The notes: generated from the letters alone by a model not told the origin. A stretch of DNA of 12,856 nt from DATDMG01 sp036518955 (GCA_036518955.1 DATDMG010000058.1:1-12856); one strand, 5' to 3'; numbered from the stretch's first letter, positions 1 to 6,422 are shown. Translations and numbers: made by a program.

Positions 1-1
1 C

Positions 2-415
2 CGCACGGAGTTCCTCCACGGCGGCGTTCCGGTCGCGACCCGGCAGCGGATCGTCGACCGGTTCCAGTCCGGTGACGGCCACGCGCTCGTCCTGTCGATC
101 CGCGCGGCCGGGACCGGGCTGAACCTGACCCGCGCCGGGCACGTCATCCACTTCGACCGGCCGTGGAATCCCGCCGTCGAGGACCAGGCCACCGACCGGG
201 CGCACCGCATCGGCCAGCACCGCCTCGTCGAGGTCCACCACCTGATCACCGAGGGCACCGTCGAAGACCGGATCGCCGGGCTCCTCGCCCGCAAGCGGAC
301 GTTGACCGAGGCGGTCCTCGCCGGTGGCGAAATGGCCCTGACCGAGCTGTCCGACAGCGAGTTGTCCACGCTGGTGAGCCTGGGCGCGGACCTGGGCCCG
401 GGAGGCACGGCGTGA
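2..415 (+). CDS. SNF2/SWI2-family DEAD/DEAH-box helicase, C-terminal end (partial)
   Basis: The first 137 complete codons are the end of the second RecA-like lobe of a SNF2-type ATPase; the 5' part lies outside the window. Helicase motif V is visible as SIRAAGTGLNLTRAGHVIHF and is followed by DRPWNPAVEDQATDRAHRIG, which carries motif VI with the arginine-finger segment and the RIGQ signature. A short helical tail follows (LLARKRTLTEAVLAGGE), typical of bacterial SNF2 proteins. These ATPases translocate on double-stranded DNA and remodel protein-DNA contacts. In actinobacteria the bacterial SNF2 gene is usually paired with a SWIM zinc-finger gene. The stop TGA overlaps the GTG of the next gene, so the two are translationally coupled. 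The family call is secure; the cellular role is not known. Confidence 0.95.
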   Translation, partial: RTEFLHGGVPVATRQRIVDRFQSGDGHALVLSIRAAGTGLNLTRAGHVIHFDRPWNPAVEDQATDRAHRIGQHRLVEVHHLITEGTVEDRIAGLLARKRTLTEAVLAGGEMALTELSDSELSTLVSLGADLGPGGTA

Positions 416-996
416 GCGCGAGCGAGCAGGCTCCTCCGGATCCACGGGCCTGGGAAAGGTGGCAGACTCCACCGGGTGTTCCCGACCGGGAGCTTCTGGA
501 GTTGCTCGTGGCGGACGCGGCGGGACGGGCCGCCGCGATGCTTGCGGGCAGTGCCACGGCGACGGAGGACCCGCTGGTCGACGCTGTGCGACTGCTCGCG
601 ACCCCGGGAGGGGCGCCGCACGCCGGGGCGGTCGCGCGGTGGACCGGCCTCGCGGAGGACGACGTGCGGCGGCTCGTGCTCGCGTATCGGCACGGCGGTA
701 GCGCCGGCACGGCCGCGGCGCTCGCGGCGACACCGTGCGGCACCGAGGACATGGCCGCCGCGGTGGACGAGGTCCGCGGACGACGGGCGTTCGCGACCGA
801 CGAACTGTCCACCGGCGCGGGAGAGATCACCGATGCCAGGGCTGAGGTACGGCTGCGGCTGGGACCGGACGGGCGGTGGTATCCCTTCACCCTCGCGCGC
901 GGTCAGTGGTGGCCCGCCGCCGGCGCCAACTCCTCCGCCGGAGCCGCGTACCAGGTGGCAGTGCGCGCGAGATCCCTGCGCCGCGCGAACGGCTGA
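412..996 (+). CDS. Small protein coupled to the SNF2 helicase (resembles the C-terminus of SWIM-type partners)
   Basis: This gene encodes 194 residues from GTG 412. The start was chosen because GTGA overlaps the helicase stop and GGGAGG lies 6 bases upstream (400-405). The middle part is helical and alanine-rich, without a clear domain. The C-terminal segment (LRLGPDGRWYPFTLARGQWW, then PAAG) resembles, from memory, the aromatic-rich tail of the SWIM zinc-finger proteins that accompany SNF2 helicases in actinobacteria. The CxC...CxH zinc-binding motif of SWIM proteins is absent; there is a single Cys, at about residue 106. It may therefore be a separate or shortened partner of the helicase. 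Overlap with the upstream gene and the hairpin just after its stop make it the last gene of that operon. Coding is well supported by codon position bias; the function is unknown. Confidence 0.85.
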   Translation: MSASEQAPPDPRAWERWQTPPGVPDRELLELLVADAAGRAAAMLAGSATATEDPLVDAVRLLATPGGAPHAGAVARWTGLAEDDVRRLVLAYRHGGSAGTAAALAATPCGTEDMAAAVDEVRGRRAFATDELSTGAGEITDARAEVRLRLGPDGRWYPFTLARGQWWPAAGANSSAGAAYQVAVRARSLRRANG

Positions 997-999
997 CCC

Positions 1000-1019
1000 G
1001 GCCGGTGGCAGGACCGGCC
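1000..1019. terminator. Hairpin between convergent genes
   Basis: GGCCGGT and ACCGGCC form a perfect 7-bp stem with a 6-base loop. It fills the 23-bp gap between the stop of the SNF2-partner gene and the stop of the amidohydrolase gene. Placement between two converging genes suggests a bidirectional terminator. There is no clear U-run on either side, so efficiency is uncertain. Confidence 0.55.
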
Positions 1020-2663
1020 TCAGCCGTCGACCCGGTGGACCACCTCGCCGCCCACCACGGTCAGGACGGGAGCCAGCTCCAGCAGGTCCTCGGTCGGGCA
1101 GGTGAGGGGATCGGACCGGTAGGCGACCAGGTCCGCCGGGGCCCCTGCGACGAGCGAGGCGCCGTGGGGACGGCCGAGGAGCCGGGCGCCGGCGTGGGTG
1201 TACAGGCGCAGGGCTTCCGTGCGGGTCACGGCGTGCTCGGGGCCGAGGACGCCGCCGGTCGTCCGGCGGGTCGTCATGCCGTGCAGGCCGCGCATCGGGT
1301 TCAGGGGGCCGATCGGGTGATCCGTGCCGGCGCTGATCGGGACCCCCGCATCGACCAGCGCCCGCAGCGGGAAGAGGCCGGCCGTGCGTCCCGGGCCCCA
1401 GGCCGCCAGCAACGGGCGGGCGAGACCGTCCAGCAGGGCCTGCTGGACGGTGAGGTGGACGCCGAGGGCTGCGGCCTGGGCCACCCGGTCCGCGGCGATC
1501 AGGCCGGCGTGCTCGACCACGAGCATGCCCTCGCACACCGGGCCCGTGCGCTCGACCACGGTCGCGACGGCGTCGAGCAGCACGCCGACGGCACGGTCGC
1601 CGAAGGCGTGCGTGCCCACCGGCCAGCCTCGCTGGACCGAGCAGGCGAGCGCCTCGACCAGGTCGGGCCGCTCCCACAGCAGTTCCCCCCGGAAGTCCGG
1701 ACGGTCGGCGTAGGGCTCCTCGAGCGCTGCTGCCTCCACCCCGCCGTCCAGGACCAACTTCAGACCCCACACGTGCAGCCGTCCCTGGCCGGCGCCGGGG
1801 GCGATGCCCTGGGCCTCGAGGGAGTCCAGGTAGGCGCTGAACGACCCCGTGGCGGCGACGGTGGACGGCGTCGTCATGATCATTGACTGGCTTCGTACCC
1901 GCAGCTGACCGGCGGCCTCGGCGGTCCGGTAGGTGCGCCACTCGGCCGGCGAGACCGCCGGGTCCCGGACCGTGCCGATCCCGAGCGCGGCGTAGTGGGC
2001 GGACGCCTGGGCCAGCCCCCGCATCAGGTCCTCGGCCGCCGGGGGCGGGAGAACCCGCAGGACCGGCTCCAGGGCCGCGTCCTGCAACCAGCCGGTCGGA
2101 CGGCCGGAGCCGTCGCGCGCGATGAAGCCTGCTGGGACGTCGGACGTAGCGGGACCGATGCCGGCCTGCCGCAGGGCGGCCGAGTTCAGTACCGCGTTGT
2201 GCCCGCCGCGCAACGCCACAACGGGATGTTCGGTGGTGGCGGCGTCCAGCTCGGCCGCGGTCGGCATCCTGCGCTCGGCCAGCTGCATCTCGTGCCATTC
2301 GGCGCCCGTCACGATCCACTGTCCCGGTGGCGTCCGTGCCGCGCGCTGCCGTACGGCTGCCACGAACTCGCCGATGTCCCGGGCATCGGCGACGGGGACC
2401 CCCAGCACGTTGCGGCCGGCCAGCATCAGGTGGTTGTGGGTGTCCACGAACGCTGGCAGCACCACGAGATCGGGGTCGACGACGACCGTCGTCCCCGGAC
2501 CCGTCGAGCGCTGCAGCAGGTCCTGCGCCGCGTCCGGCCCCGCGACGGCGACGACGAGGCCGTCACGTACCGCCAGCGTGGTGGCGGGCGGTGTGCCGTC
2601 CGCCAGGTGGTGCACCGTGCCCCCGTGGACCACCAGGTCCGCCGCCGCGTGCTCCCGCGTCAT
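1020..2663 (-). CDS. YtcJ-like amidohydrolase (amidohydrolase family 3)
   Basis: A 547-residue metal-dependent hydrolase of the amidohydrolase superfamily. The start ATG (2661-2663) has GGAG about 7 bases upstream; an in-frame ATG further up would add 41 Arg/Gly-rich residues that look non-coding. Visible features are an N-terminal beta-sandwich piece (LVVHGGTVHHL), the metal-binding HxH at H76/H78 in VDTHNHLM, a lysine in WGLKLVLDGGVEAA (K302), metal histidines H352 (GTHAFGDRAV) and H385 (VVEHAGLI), and the catalytic aspartate D448 in SAGTDHPIGPLNP. The C-terminal segment ends in the usual sandwich strands (APADLVAYRSDP). The family hydrolyses C-N bonds of amides, N-acyl amino acids and related compounds; the substrate cannot be predicted. 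It is divergent from the MarR gene across a 330-bp gap and no clear MarR site sits next to its start, so its membership of the catabolic regulon is uncertain. Confidence 0.92.
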   Translation of the reverse strand: MTREHAAADLVVHGGTVHHLADGTPPATTLAVRDGLVVAVAGPDAAQDLLQRSTGPGTTVVVDPDLVVLPAFVDTHNHLMLAGRNVLGVPVADARDIGEFVAAVRQRAARTPPGQWIVTGAEWHEMQLAERRMPTAAELDAATTEHPVVALRGGHNAVLNSAALRQAGIGPATSDVPAGFIARDGSGRPTGWLQDAALEPVLRVLPPPAAEDLMRGLAQASAHYAALGIGTVRDPAVSPAEWRTYRTAEAAGQLRVRSQSMIMTTPSTVAATGSFSAYLDSLEAQGIAPGAGQGRLHVWGLKLVLDGGVEAAALEEPYADRPDFRGELLWERPDLVEALACSVQRGWPVGTHAFGDRAVGVLLDAVATVVERTGPVCEGMLVVEHAGLIAADRVAQAAALGVHLTVQQALLDGLARPLLAAWGPGRTAGLFPLRALVDAGVPISAGTDHPIGPLNPMRGLHGMTTRRTTGGVLGPEHAVTRTEALRLYTHAGARLLGRPHGASLVAGAPADLVAYRSDPLTCPTEDLLELAPVLTVVGGEVVHRVDG

Positions 2664-2956
2664 GGTCACGCTCCGTTCCGGCTCGTGCCTGGACCACTCG
2701 TCGGCGCGCCGTCCCCCGGCGGCCTCCGTCCGGCGACCTGCCGCCGGACGGTGGGCTCCGGCCGCGCCCCGACCAGGTGTCGTCATGGTGCCGGAACCAC
2801 CGCGACGACAGGAACCGCTCGCTCGGCCGAGGCTTCCGGCGGCGCCGGCACCTGCAGCCGATCGTCGTGATCACCGGGGCCAGCCGCCCTTGTGATCCTA
2901 CCCCCCTCTCCGCGTCCGCCTCCCGCGCCGATCCCTGCCCGGGCACCCGCGACATC
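2664..2956. other. Intergenic region between the amidohydrolase and MarR genes
   Basis: This is the first part of the 330-bp gap between two divergent genes. Several open frames cross it, but none shows convincing protein composition or a ribosome binding site. On the minus strand TAGGAT (2900-2895) could be a -10 box for the amidohydrolase, but no good -35 box stands 16-18 bp upstream, and the resulting leader would be more than 200 bases. GTGATCAC at 2867-2874 is a short perfect palindrome of unknown meaning. No gene is called here. Confidence 0.5.
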
Positions 2957-2974
2957 ACGTTCGGTATCGAACGA
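2957..2974. promoter_or_regulatory. MarR-type operator at the regulator's own promoter
   Basis: ACGTTCGGTATCGAACGA matches the strongest site of the window (3742-3759) at 14 of 18 positions and keeps the inverted CGTTCG/CGAACG arms with 4 bases between them. It lies just upstream of the TAGACT -10 box of the MarR gene and covers the -35 position, so binding would block polymerase. This predicts negative autoregulation. Confidence 0.7.
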
Positions 2975-2981
2975 GGGCGGA

Positions 2982-2987
2982 TAGACT
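2982..2987 (+). promoter_or_regulatory. -10 box TAGACT of the MarR gene, probable leaderless mRNA
   Basis: TAGACT is followed by six bases (GGACCG) and then GTG 2994. A -10 box 6-7 bases before a start codon is the typical arrangement for leaderless mRNAs in actinobacteria, and no Shine-Dalgarno sequence precedes this GTG. There is no good -35 match; that position is taken by the operator. This box decides the start chosen for the regulator. Confidence 0.6.
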
Positions 2988-2993
2988 GGACCG

Positions 2994-3629
2994 GTGACGG
3001 GTCGGGATCGGCCTCGGGAACGGCCACCGGATCCTGGTGAGATCCCCGACTGTGACCCGCTGACCTGCCCATGCAAGGAAGGACGCTGCACCTTGAGCCG
3101 GTACGCCCGGGCGGCCGCGGAGGCTGAGCACCACTCCGGGGGGCATACGCTCGCCGCGACCGAGGATGCTGTCGCTCAGCGGCTCACCGGCCTCGAGGTG
3201 GACATGTCAGCCATGGCCGCGTGCCAGAACCTCTACCGTGCCGCAGGGGCCGTCCGGAATCGACTCGAGCAGACCGTCCTGGCCCCGCACCAACTCACCT
3301 GGACCGGATGGGTCGTGCTCTGGGTGGTCTGGATCTGGGAGGAGATCGAGACCCGGCACGTCGCCGTCGAGGCGGGCATCTCCAAGGGCACGTTGACCGG
3401 CGTGGTGAAGACCCTGGAGACCCGAGGCCTCCTGCGCCGCTCGGTACACCCGGACGACGCGCGGCGCGTGCTGGTGAGCCTGACCCCGGCCGGTCAGGAA
3501 CTCATGCTCAGCCTGTTCCCGCGGTTCAACGAGCAGGAGACGGCGGTCACCGCAGGCTTGGGCATGCAGGGCACCGCCGACCTGGCTCACCTGCTGCGGA
3601 CCATGGTGCTCGAACTCGAGAAGAGCTGA
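2994..3629 (+). CDS. MarR-family transcriptional regulator with N-terminal cysteine-rich extension
   Basis: A 211-residue winged-helix regulator. The MarR core starts near residue 75; the recognition helix region is about 120-142 (VAVEAGISKGTLTGVVKTLE) and the wing 143-163 contains the family signature DDARRVLVSLT. The core alone would give a usual MarR length of 135-150 residues, so this protein carries about 70 extra residues. Within them C20, C25, C27 and C32 form CX4CXCX4C, which could bind a metal or sense redox state. Start GTG 2994 is favoured by the -10 box six bases upstream. An alternative TTG at 3093, preceded by AAGGAAGG, would remove the cysteines. The operator in front of its promoter recurs at three other promoters, so it is the probable repressor of the cluster. 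HpaR of enteric bacteria is also MarR-type, but orthology is not claimed. Confidence 0.92.
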   Translation: MTGRDRPRERPPDPGEIPDCDPLTCPCKEGRCTLSRYARAAAEAEHHSGGHTLAATEDAVAQRLTGLEVDMSAMAACQNLYRAAGAVRNRLEQTVLAPHQLTWTGWVVLWVVWIWEEIETRHVAVEAGISKGTLTGVVKTLETRGLLRRSVHPDDARRVLVSLTPAGQELMLSLFPRFNEQETAVTAGLGMQGTADLAHLLRTMVLELEKS

Positions 3630-3630
3630 C

Positions 3631-3701
3631 CGGCGCTTCGCCGACCTCGCCCGACAACTCCCCCGCCGGACCGCCGTCCCGGGCTGCCCGCGCCAGCGCG
3701 G
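3631..3701 (+). terminator. Two small GC hairpins after the MarR gene
   Basis: CGGCG-CTT-CGCCG (3631-3643) begins two bases after the MarR stop, and CCGCG-CCAG-CGCGG (3688-3701) ends ten bases before the next -35 box. Neither is followed by a U-run. They may slow or end transcription of the regulator gene; the evidence is weak. Confidence 0.3.
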
Positions 3702-3711
3702 AGAGACGCCC

Positions 3712-3740
3712 TTGACTGTGCCGCAGACCACGCCTAGCCT
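3712..3740 (+). promoter_or_regulatory. Promoter of the decarboxylase-family gene
   Basis: TTGACT (3712-3717), 17 bp, TAGCCT (3735-3740). This is a good housekeeping-sigma promoter. The predicted transcription start, around 3747, falls inside the operator that begins one base after the -10 box. Confidence 0.75.
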
Positions 3741-3741
3741 T

Positions 3742-3759
3742 TCGTTCGGGTCCGAACGA
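3742..3759. promoter_or_regulatory. Best MarR-type operator of the cluster
   Basis: TCGTTCGGGTCCGAACGA has two perfect 8-base inverted arms around a 2-base centre. It starts one base after the -10 box and covers the expected transcription start, a classical repressor position. The length and symmetry fit a MarR dimer. Related sites stand at 2957-2974, 6237-6254 and 6374-6391. Confidence 0.8.
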
Positions 3760-3838
3760 TCTGTGGACACGGCGTCCTCGAGGAGGAGCGCATGAAGCCC
3801 ACCCCGGTCCCCCTGGAGGACGTCGACCTGACCCGGCC

Positions 3839-3864
3839 GGCCGCGGTCGGATCCGACCGCGGCC
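3839..3864. repeat. Perfect 26-bp palindrome in the leader
   Basis: The 13-base arm GGCCGCGGTCGGA (3839-3851) is followed directly by its exact reverse complement (3852-3864). As RNA it would fold into a very stable stem whose tip needs a small loop. Its central 18 bp match the cluster operator at 13 positions, including TCGG-TCCGA, so it may be a fifth, divergent binding site rather than an RNA element. No U-run follows. Confidence 0.85.
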
Positions 3865-3879
3865 ACTCCCGTCAGCGTG

Positions 3880-3920
3880 CCCCCGCGGAGACACCCCCCG
3901 CGGAGGCTGCCCCCCCGCGG
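3880..3920 (+). repeat. Three short direct repeats CCCCCGCGG
   Basis: CCCCCGCGGAG occurs at 3880-3890 and 3895-3905, and CCCCCGCGG at 3912-3920. In the leader frame the first two encode Pro-Ala-Glu. The array lies between the palindrome and the GTG 3987 start and adds to the impression of a structured or slippage-prone leader. Confidence 0.6.
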
Positions 3921-3986
3921 CGGCGCTGGAACCTGCCCTGCCCGTCCCGACGCCACCAGCGACTCCCCAGCACCGAGGAGCAGATC

Positions 3987-4784
3987 GTGCCGGACCTTCG
4001 AGGCTTCGCCCCGCCCTACACCGAGAGCGGCCGCAGCGCCCTCGTCCCTCCTCCCCCGTGGCACTACAGCGGAGATCTGCTCACCGTCGAGTACCGCACC
4101 GACCCGGAGCGGGTCCGGGCGCTGCTTCCGGACGACGTCGGGCTCGCCCCCGAGGACCCGGGAGCGGTGGCGCTGATCTGGGCCGACTGGCAGTCCTGCT
4201 CGGACTCCTTCGCCGAACTGCTCGATCCGGCGCGCAGCCAGTACAAGGAGGCCTTCGCCGTCGTCCGCTGCGAGTACGACGGGACGCCGTACTCCCGCTG
4301 CCTGCTCATCTGGGTCACCACCGACTTCGCGATCGCCCGCGGCGTCCACCAGGGGTACCCGAAGAAGCTCGGCTCGATCCACATGACCCGGCCGATGCCC
4401 TATGGCAAGGCGGCCCCGAGAGTCGGGATCGGCGGCCGGTTCGGGGCGACCCTTGCCGCCTACGACCATCGGTTGGCGACGGCGCGGATCGAGATCACCG
4501 GCGAGAGCGAGACGAACGGGTTCGTGAACGCCCTGCCGATGCTGCACCACCGCCAGGTGCGGCGCATCGAGCGCGGTGCGGGCTGGGCCCTGGACGAGGT
4601 GGTCACTCTGCGCGGGTACGACGGCGAGGCCGGGCCCGCCTGGGCGGCCGACGCCGAACTGGAGCTGCACGACTCCCCCTGGGACGAACTCGCCTCAGCG
4701 TTGCCGGTCCGCGAGATCATCGGCGGCTACTACCGCCAGGTGGGCACCTCCTGGGACGGCGGGACCACCCTGACCCACCGCTGA
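3987..4784 (+). CDS. Acetoacetate-decarboxylase-family enzyme
   Basis: From GTG 3987 the product has 265 residues, the usual family length; GAGGAG stands seven bases upstream. The upstream ATG 3792 would give 330 residues and has an even better ribosome binding site, so the start is not settled. The family signature is clear: the Schiff-base lysine lies in HQGYPKKLGSI (K126/K127) and an acidic residue precedes it in YKEAF (E88). The whole beta-barrel region from WHYSGDLLTVEY to EIIGGYYRQ is present. Classical members decarboxylate acetoacetate; relatives in actinobacteria act as pyruvate aldolase-dehydratases or on other 2-oxo acids. Co-regulation with ring-cleavage genes suggests a role on a ring-cleavage product or pyruvate adduct, which is inference. 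It converges on the ligase gene with 55 bp between stops and no clear terminator. Confidence 0.9.
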   Translation: MPDLRGFAPPYTESGRSALVPPPPWHYSGDLLTVEYRTDPERVRALLPDDVGLAPEDPGAVALIWADWQSCSDSFAELLDPARSQYKEAFAVVRCEYDGTPYSRCLLIWVTTDFAIARGVHQGYPKKLGSIHMTRPMPYGKAAPRVGIGGRFGATLAAYDHRLATARIEITGESETNGFVNALPMLHHRQVRRIERGAGWALDEVVTLRGYDGEAGPAWAADAELELHDSPWDELASALPVREIIGGYYRQVGTSWDGGTTLTHR

Positions 4785-4839
4785 CCGGGCCCACGACCAC
4801 TCCCCCGCACCTCCGCGACAAGATGGTGGGACAGGCTCA

Positions 4840-6183
4840 TCACAGGTGGTAGGCGTACTCCCGGAACTCCCAGTCGCTGACGTGGCGGCTGAACCGCTCG
4901 ATCTCGTTCCGCTTGTAGTCGACGAACGACCGCACGAAGTACTGGCCGAGGATCTCGACGAGGGCGGTGTCCTGCTCCAGGGCGTCGAGTGCGACCGCGA
5001 GACTCTGCGGCAGCAGCGGAGCCGACGACGGGTCGTACCCGTAGCCCTCGAGCGGCGCCGGTGGATCGGCCAGGTCGCACACCCCGAGGTAGACGGCGGC
5101 GCCGATGGCGGCCATGGCCAGGTAGGGGTTGGCCGTGGCGTCACCGAGACGCACCTCCATGCGAGCGGCCTGACCCCGCTCGGGGGGGATCCGCACCATG
5201 GCACTGCGGTTGTCCAGCCCCCAGTCGATCAGCCACGGGGCGAGGGTGTCGGGGCCGAAGCGTTTGTAGGAGTTGACCGTTGGGTTGAGGATCGCCGCCA
5301 GGGCCGGAGCGTGTTCGAGCACGCCGGCGATCGCCGCGCGTCCGACCTTGGACAGACCATCGGGCCCGGCGGGGTCGCCGAAGACGTTGTTCCCCGCGGC
5401 GTCCACGAGGGACAGGTGCAGGTGGAACCCGCTGCCGCCCTCGTCGTTGAACGGCTTGGCCATGAAGGTGGCCAGGAGGCCCTCCTGGCGAGCGATCTCC
5501 TGCACCGCGGACTTCATCCGGAACGCACGGTCGGCGGCGTCCACCAGGTCGGAATGGTTCAGGTTGATCTCGAACTGGCCCGGGCAGAACTCGTGGTTGG
5601 CCGCGGTCACCCGCAGCCCGGCGTCGCGCAGATGGCGCAGCATGGCCAGGAGCAGGCCCTTGGGGTCCCCCTTGCGGCCGACCACGTAGACGTTGCCCGG
5701 CTCGTCGGCGTAGCGACGCCAGCCGCCCGGCCGGCCGGGATCGGGCTCGCAGACGAAGAACTCGAGCTCCGGGCCGATCACGGCCGAGTACCCGAGCTCA
5801 CCCAGCCGGGCCGCGACGGTGCGGGCGACCTCTCGGGGCGACTCAGGGGCGGAGGTGCCGTCCTGGGCAAAGACGTCCGACAGGCACCAGGCGGCGCCGG
5901 GTTCCCAGGGCAGGTCGGTCACCGTGGTCACGTCCGGCACGACCTTCACGTCGGGCAGGCCGTCAGCGAGGCCGCCCTGTACCGGGACGACGTCACCCTG
6001 GGGCGACGTGTGGAAGACCGCCCGGCAGAACGCCATTCCGTGCCCGATCACGTGAGGCAACTCGTCGATCAGCACGTCACGGCCGCGATCTACGCCGATC
6101 AGGTCGGGGTAGGACACCCGGACCACATCGATGCCCCGGGCGCGAAGGCTCTCGACCAGCTCAGCCACGTCATGGTCACCCAT
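4840..6183 (-). CDS. Glutamine-synthetase-like gamma-glutamyl ligase
   Basis: A 447-residue member of the glutamine synthetase superfamily. The start ATG (6181-6183) follows GGGACGAGGC; longer in-frame starts add Arg-rich sequence that crosses the promoter. Active-site motifs in order are E139/E141 in GPELEFFV, E198 and E205 in ANHEFCPGQFEIN, H254/H256 in GGSGFHLHLSL, NPTVNSYKRF (R308), NRSAMVRIP (R326, R331) and MEVRLGDATANPYLAMAA (E343). The adenylylated Tyr region NLYDLPPEE of GlnA is missing and the N-terminal beta-grasp differs, so it is unlikely to be the housekeeping enzyme. Relatives ligate glutamate to amines: PuuA (putrescine), IpuC (isopropylamine), TdnQ/AtdA1 (aniline), Streptomyces GlnA3/GlnA4. 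With ring-cleavage genes around it, an aromatic or arylalkyl amine is a plausible acceptor, but no substrate can be read from the sequence. Confidence 0.92.
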   Translation of the reverse strand: MGDHDVAELVESLRARGIDVVRVSYPDLIGVDRGRDVLIDELPHVIGHGMAFCRAVFHTSPQGDVVPVQGGLADGLPDVKVVPDVTTVTDLPWEPGAAWCLSDVFAQDGTSAPESPREVARTVAARLGELGYSAVIGPELEFFVCEPDPGRPGGWRRYADEPGNVYVVGRKGDPKGLLLAMLRHLRDAGLRVTAANHEFCPGQFEINLNHSDLVDAADRAFRMKSAVQEIARQEGLLATFMAKPFNDEGGSGFHLHLSLVDAAGNNVFGDPAGPDGLSKVGRAAIAGVLEHAPALAAILNPTVNSYKRFGPDTLAPWLIDWGLDNRSAMVRIPPERGQAARMEVRLGDATANPYLAMAAIGAAVYLGVCDLADPPAPLEGYGYDPSSAPLLPQSLAVALDALEQDTALVEILGQYFVRSFVDYKRNEIERFSRHVSDWEFREYAYHL

Positions 6184-6217
6184 GCCTCGTCCCACAGGGC
6201 GCCGCCTCTCCGTGCGC

Positions 6218-6236
6218 TCGTTCGCTTCACGAACCG
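6218..6236. promoter_or_regulatory. Weak second operator-like element next to the ligase site
   Basis: TCGTTCGCTTCACGAACCG contains CGTTCG and CGAAC as inverted arms, but with five bases between them instead of four. It directly adjoins the better site at 6237-6254. It could be a low-affinity second site or a chance match. Confidence 0.3.
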
Positions 6237-6254
6237 TCGTTTGGGAGCGAACAA
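6237..6254. promoter_or_regulatory. MarR-type operator at the ligase promoter
   Basis: TCGTTTGGGAGCGAACAA matches the best site of the cluster at 14 of 18 positions and keeps inverted CGTT/AAC arms. On the minus strand it begins eight bases after a TATGTT -10 box, so it would lie at and just after the transcription start of the ligase gene. Confidence 0.6.
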
Positions 6255-6262
6255 CCAGGATG

Positions 6263-6291
6263 AACATAGAGGCTCGCAGCCTCCGGCGGAA
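6263..6291 (-). promoter_or_regulatory. Candidate promoter of the ligase gene
   Basis: On the minus strand TTCCGC (6291-6286), 17 bp, TATGTT (6268-6263). The -10 box is reasonable and the -35 box is weak. Transcription would start near 6256, about 73 bases before the ATG. Confidence 0.45.
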
Positions 6292-6348
6292 GGCCTCGAC
6301 CGTGAACCACCACGACTCATGGGGGTGCGACGCGATGGTGGCAACCTC

Positions 6349-6377
6349 TTGACGCCTCCGCCGGCAGTCCATATCGT
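6349..6377 (+). promoter_or_regulatory. Promoter of the ring-cleavage operon
   Basis: TTGACG (6349-6354), 17 bp, TATCGT (6372-6377). The -10 box overlaps the operator at 6374-6391. Transcription would start near 6384, which rules out start codons upstream of that point for the dehydrogenase. Confidence 0.75.
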
Positions 6378-6391
6378 TTGGATCCGAACGA
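6374..6391. promoter_or_regulatory. MarR-type operator of the ring-cleavage operon
   Basis: TCGTTTGGATCCGAACGA is palindromic except for one mismatched pair in the arms, and matches the site at 3742-3759 at 16 of 18 positions. It overlaps the -10 box and the transcription start, as expected for repression. Confidence 0.78.
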
Positions 6392-6422
6392 CCTGATCCG
6401 TCGCTGCCGAGTGAGGGACTTC

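Larger units (their letters stand above)
3781..3986 (+). other. Leader region of the decarboxylase-family gene, possibly translated
   Basis: AGGAGGAG (3781-3788) followed by ATG 3792 is the strongest ribosome binding site of the cluster. From this ATG a frame runs without stop for 65 codons straight into the enzyme. Those 65 residues are rich in Pro, Arg and Ala, show no recognisable fold, and contain a long perfect palindrome and three copies of CCCCCGCGG at DNA level. Family members normally start close to residue 66 of this frame. The stretch may be an N-terminal extension, or an untranslated or attenuator leader with a fortuitous open frame. Confidence 0.5.

Noticed and set aside
3207..4670. 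A 487-codon open frame on the minus strand
   Set aside because: It is antisense to the MarR and decarboxylase-family genes and spans their promoter; no protein features.
4846..6396. A 516-codon open frame on the plus strand
   Set aside because: It is antisense to the glutamine-synthetase-like gene, which has all active-site motifs; the plus-strand product has no recognisable fold.
6378..6422. TTG 6378 as start of the aldehyde dehydrogenase
   Set aside because: It lies directly behind the -10 box, inside the operator and upstream of the expected transcription start.
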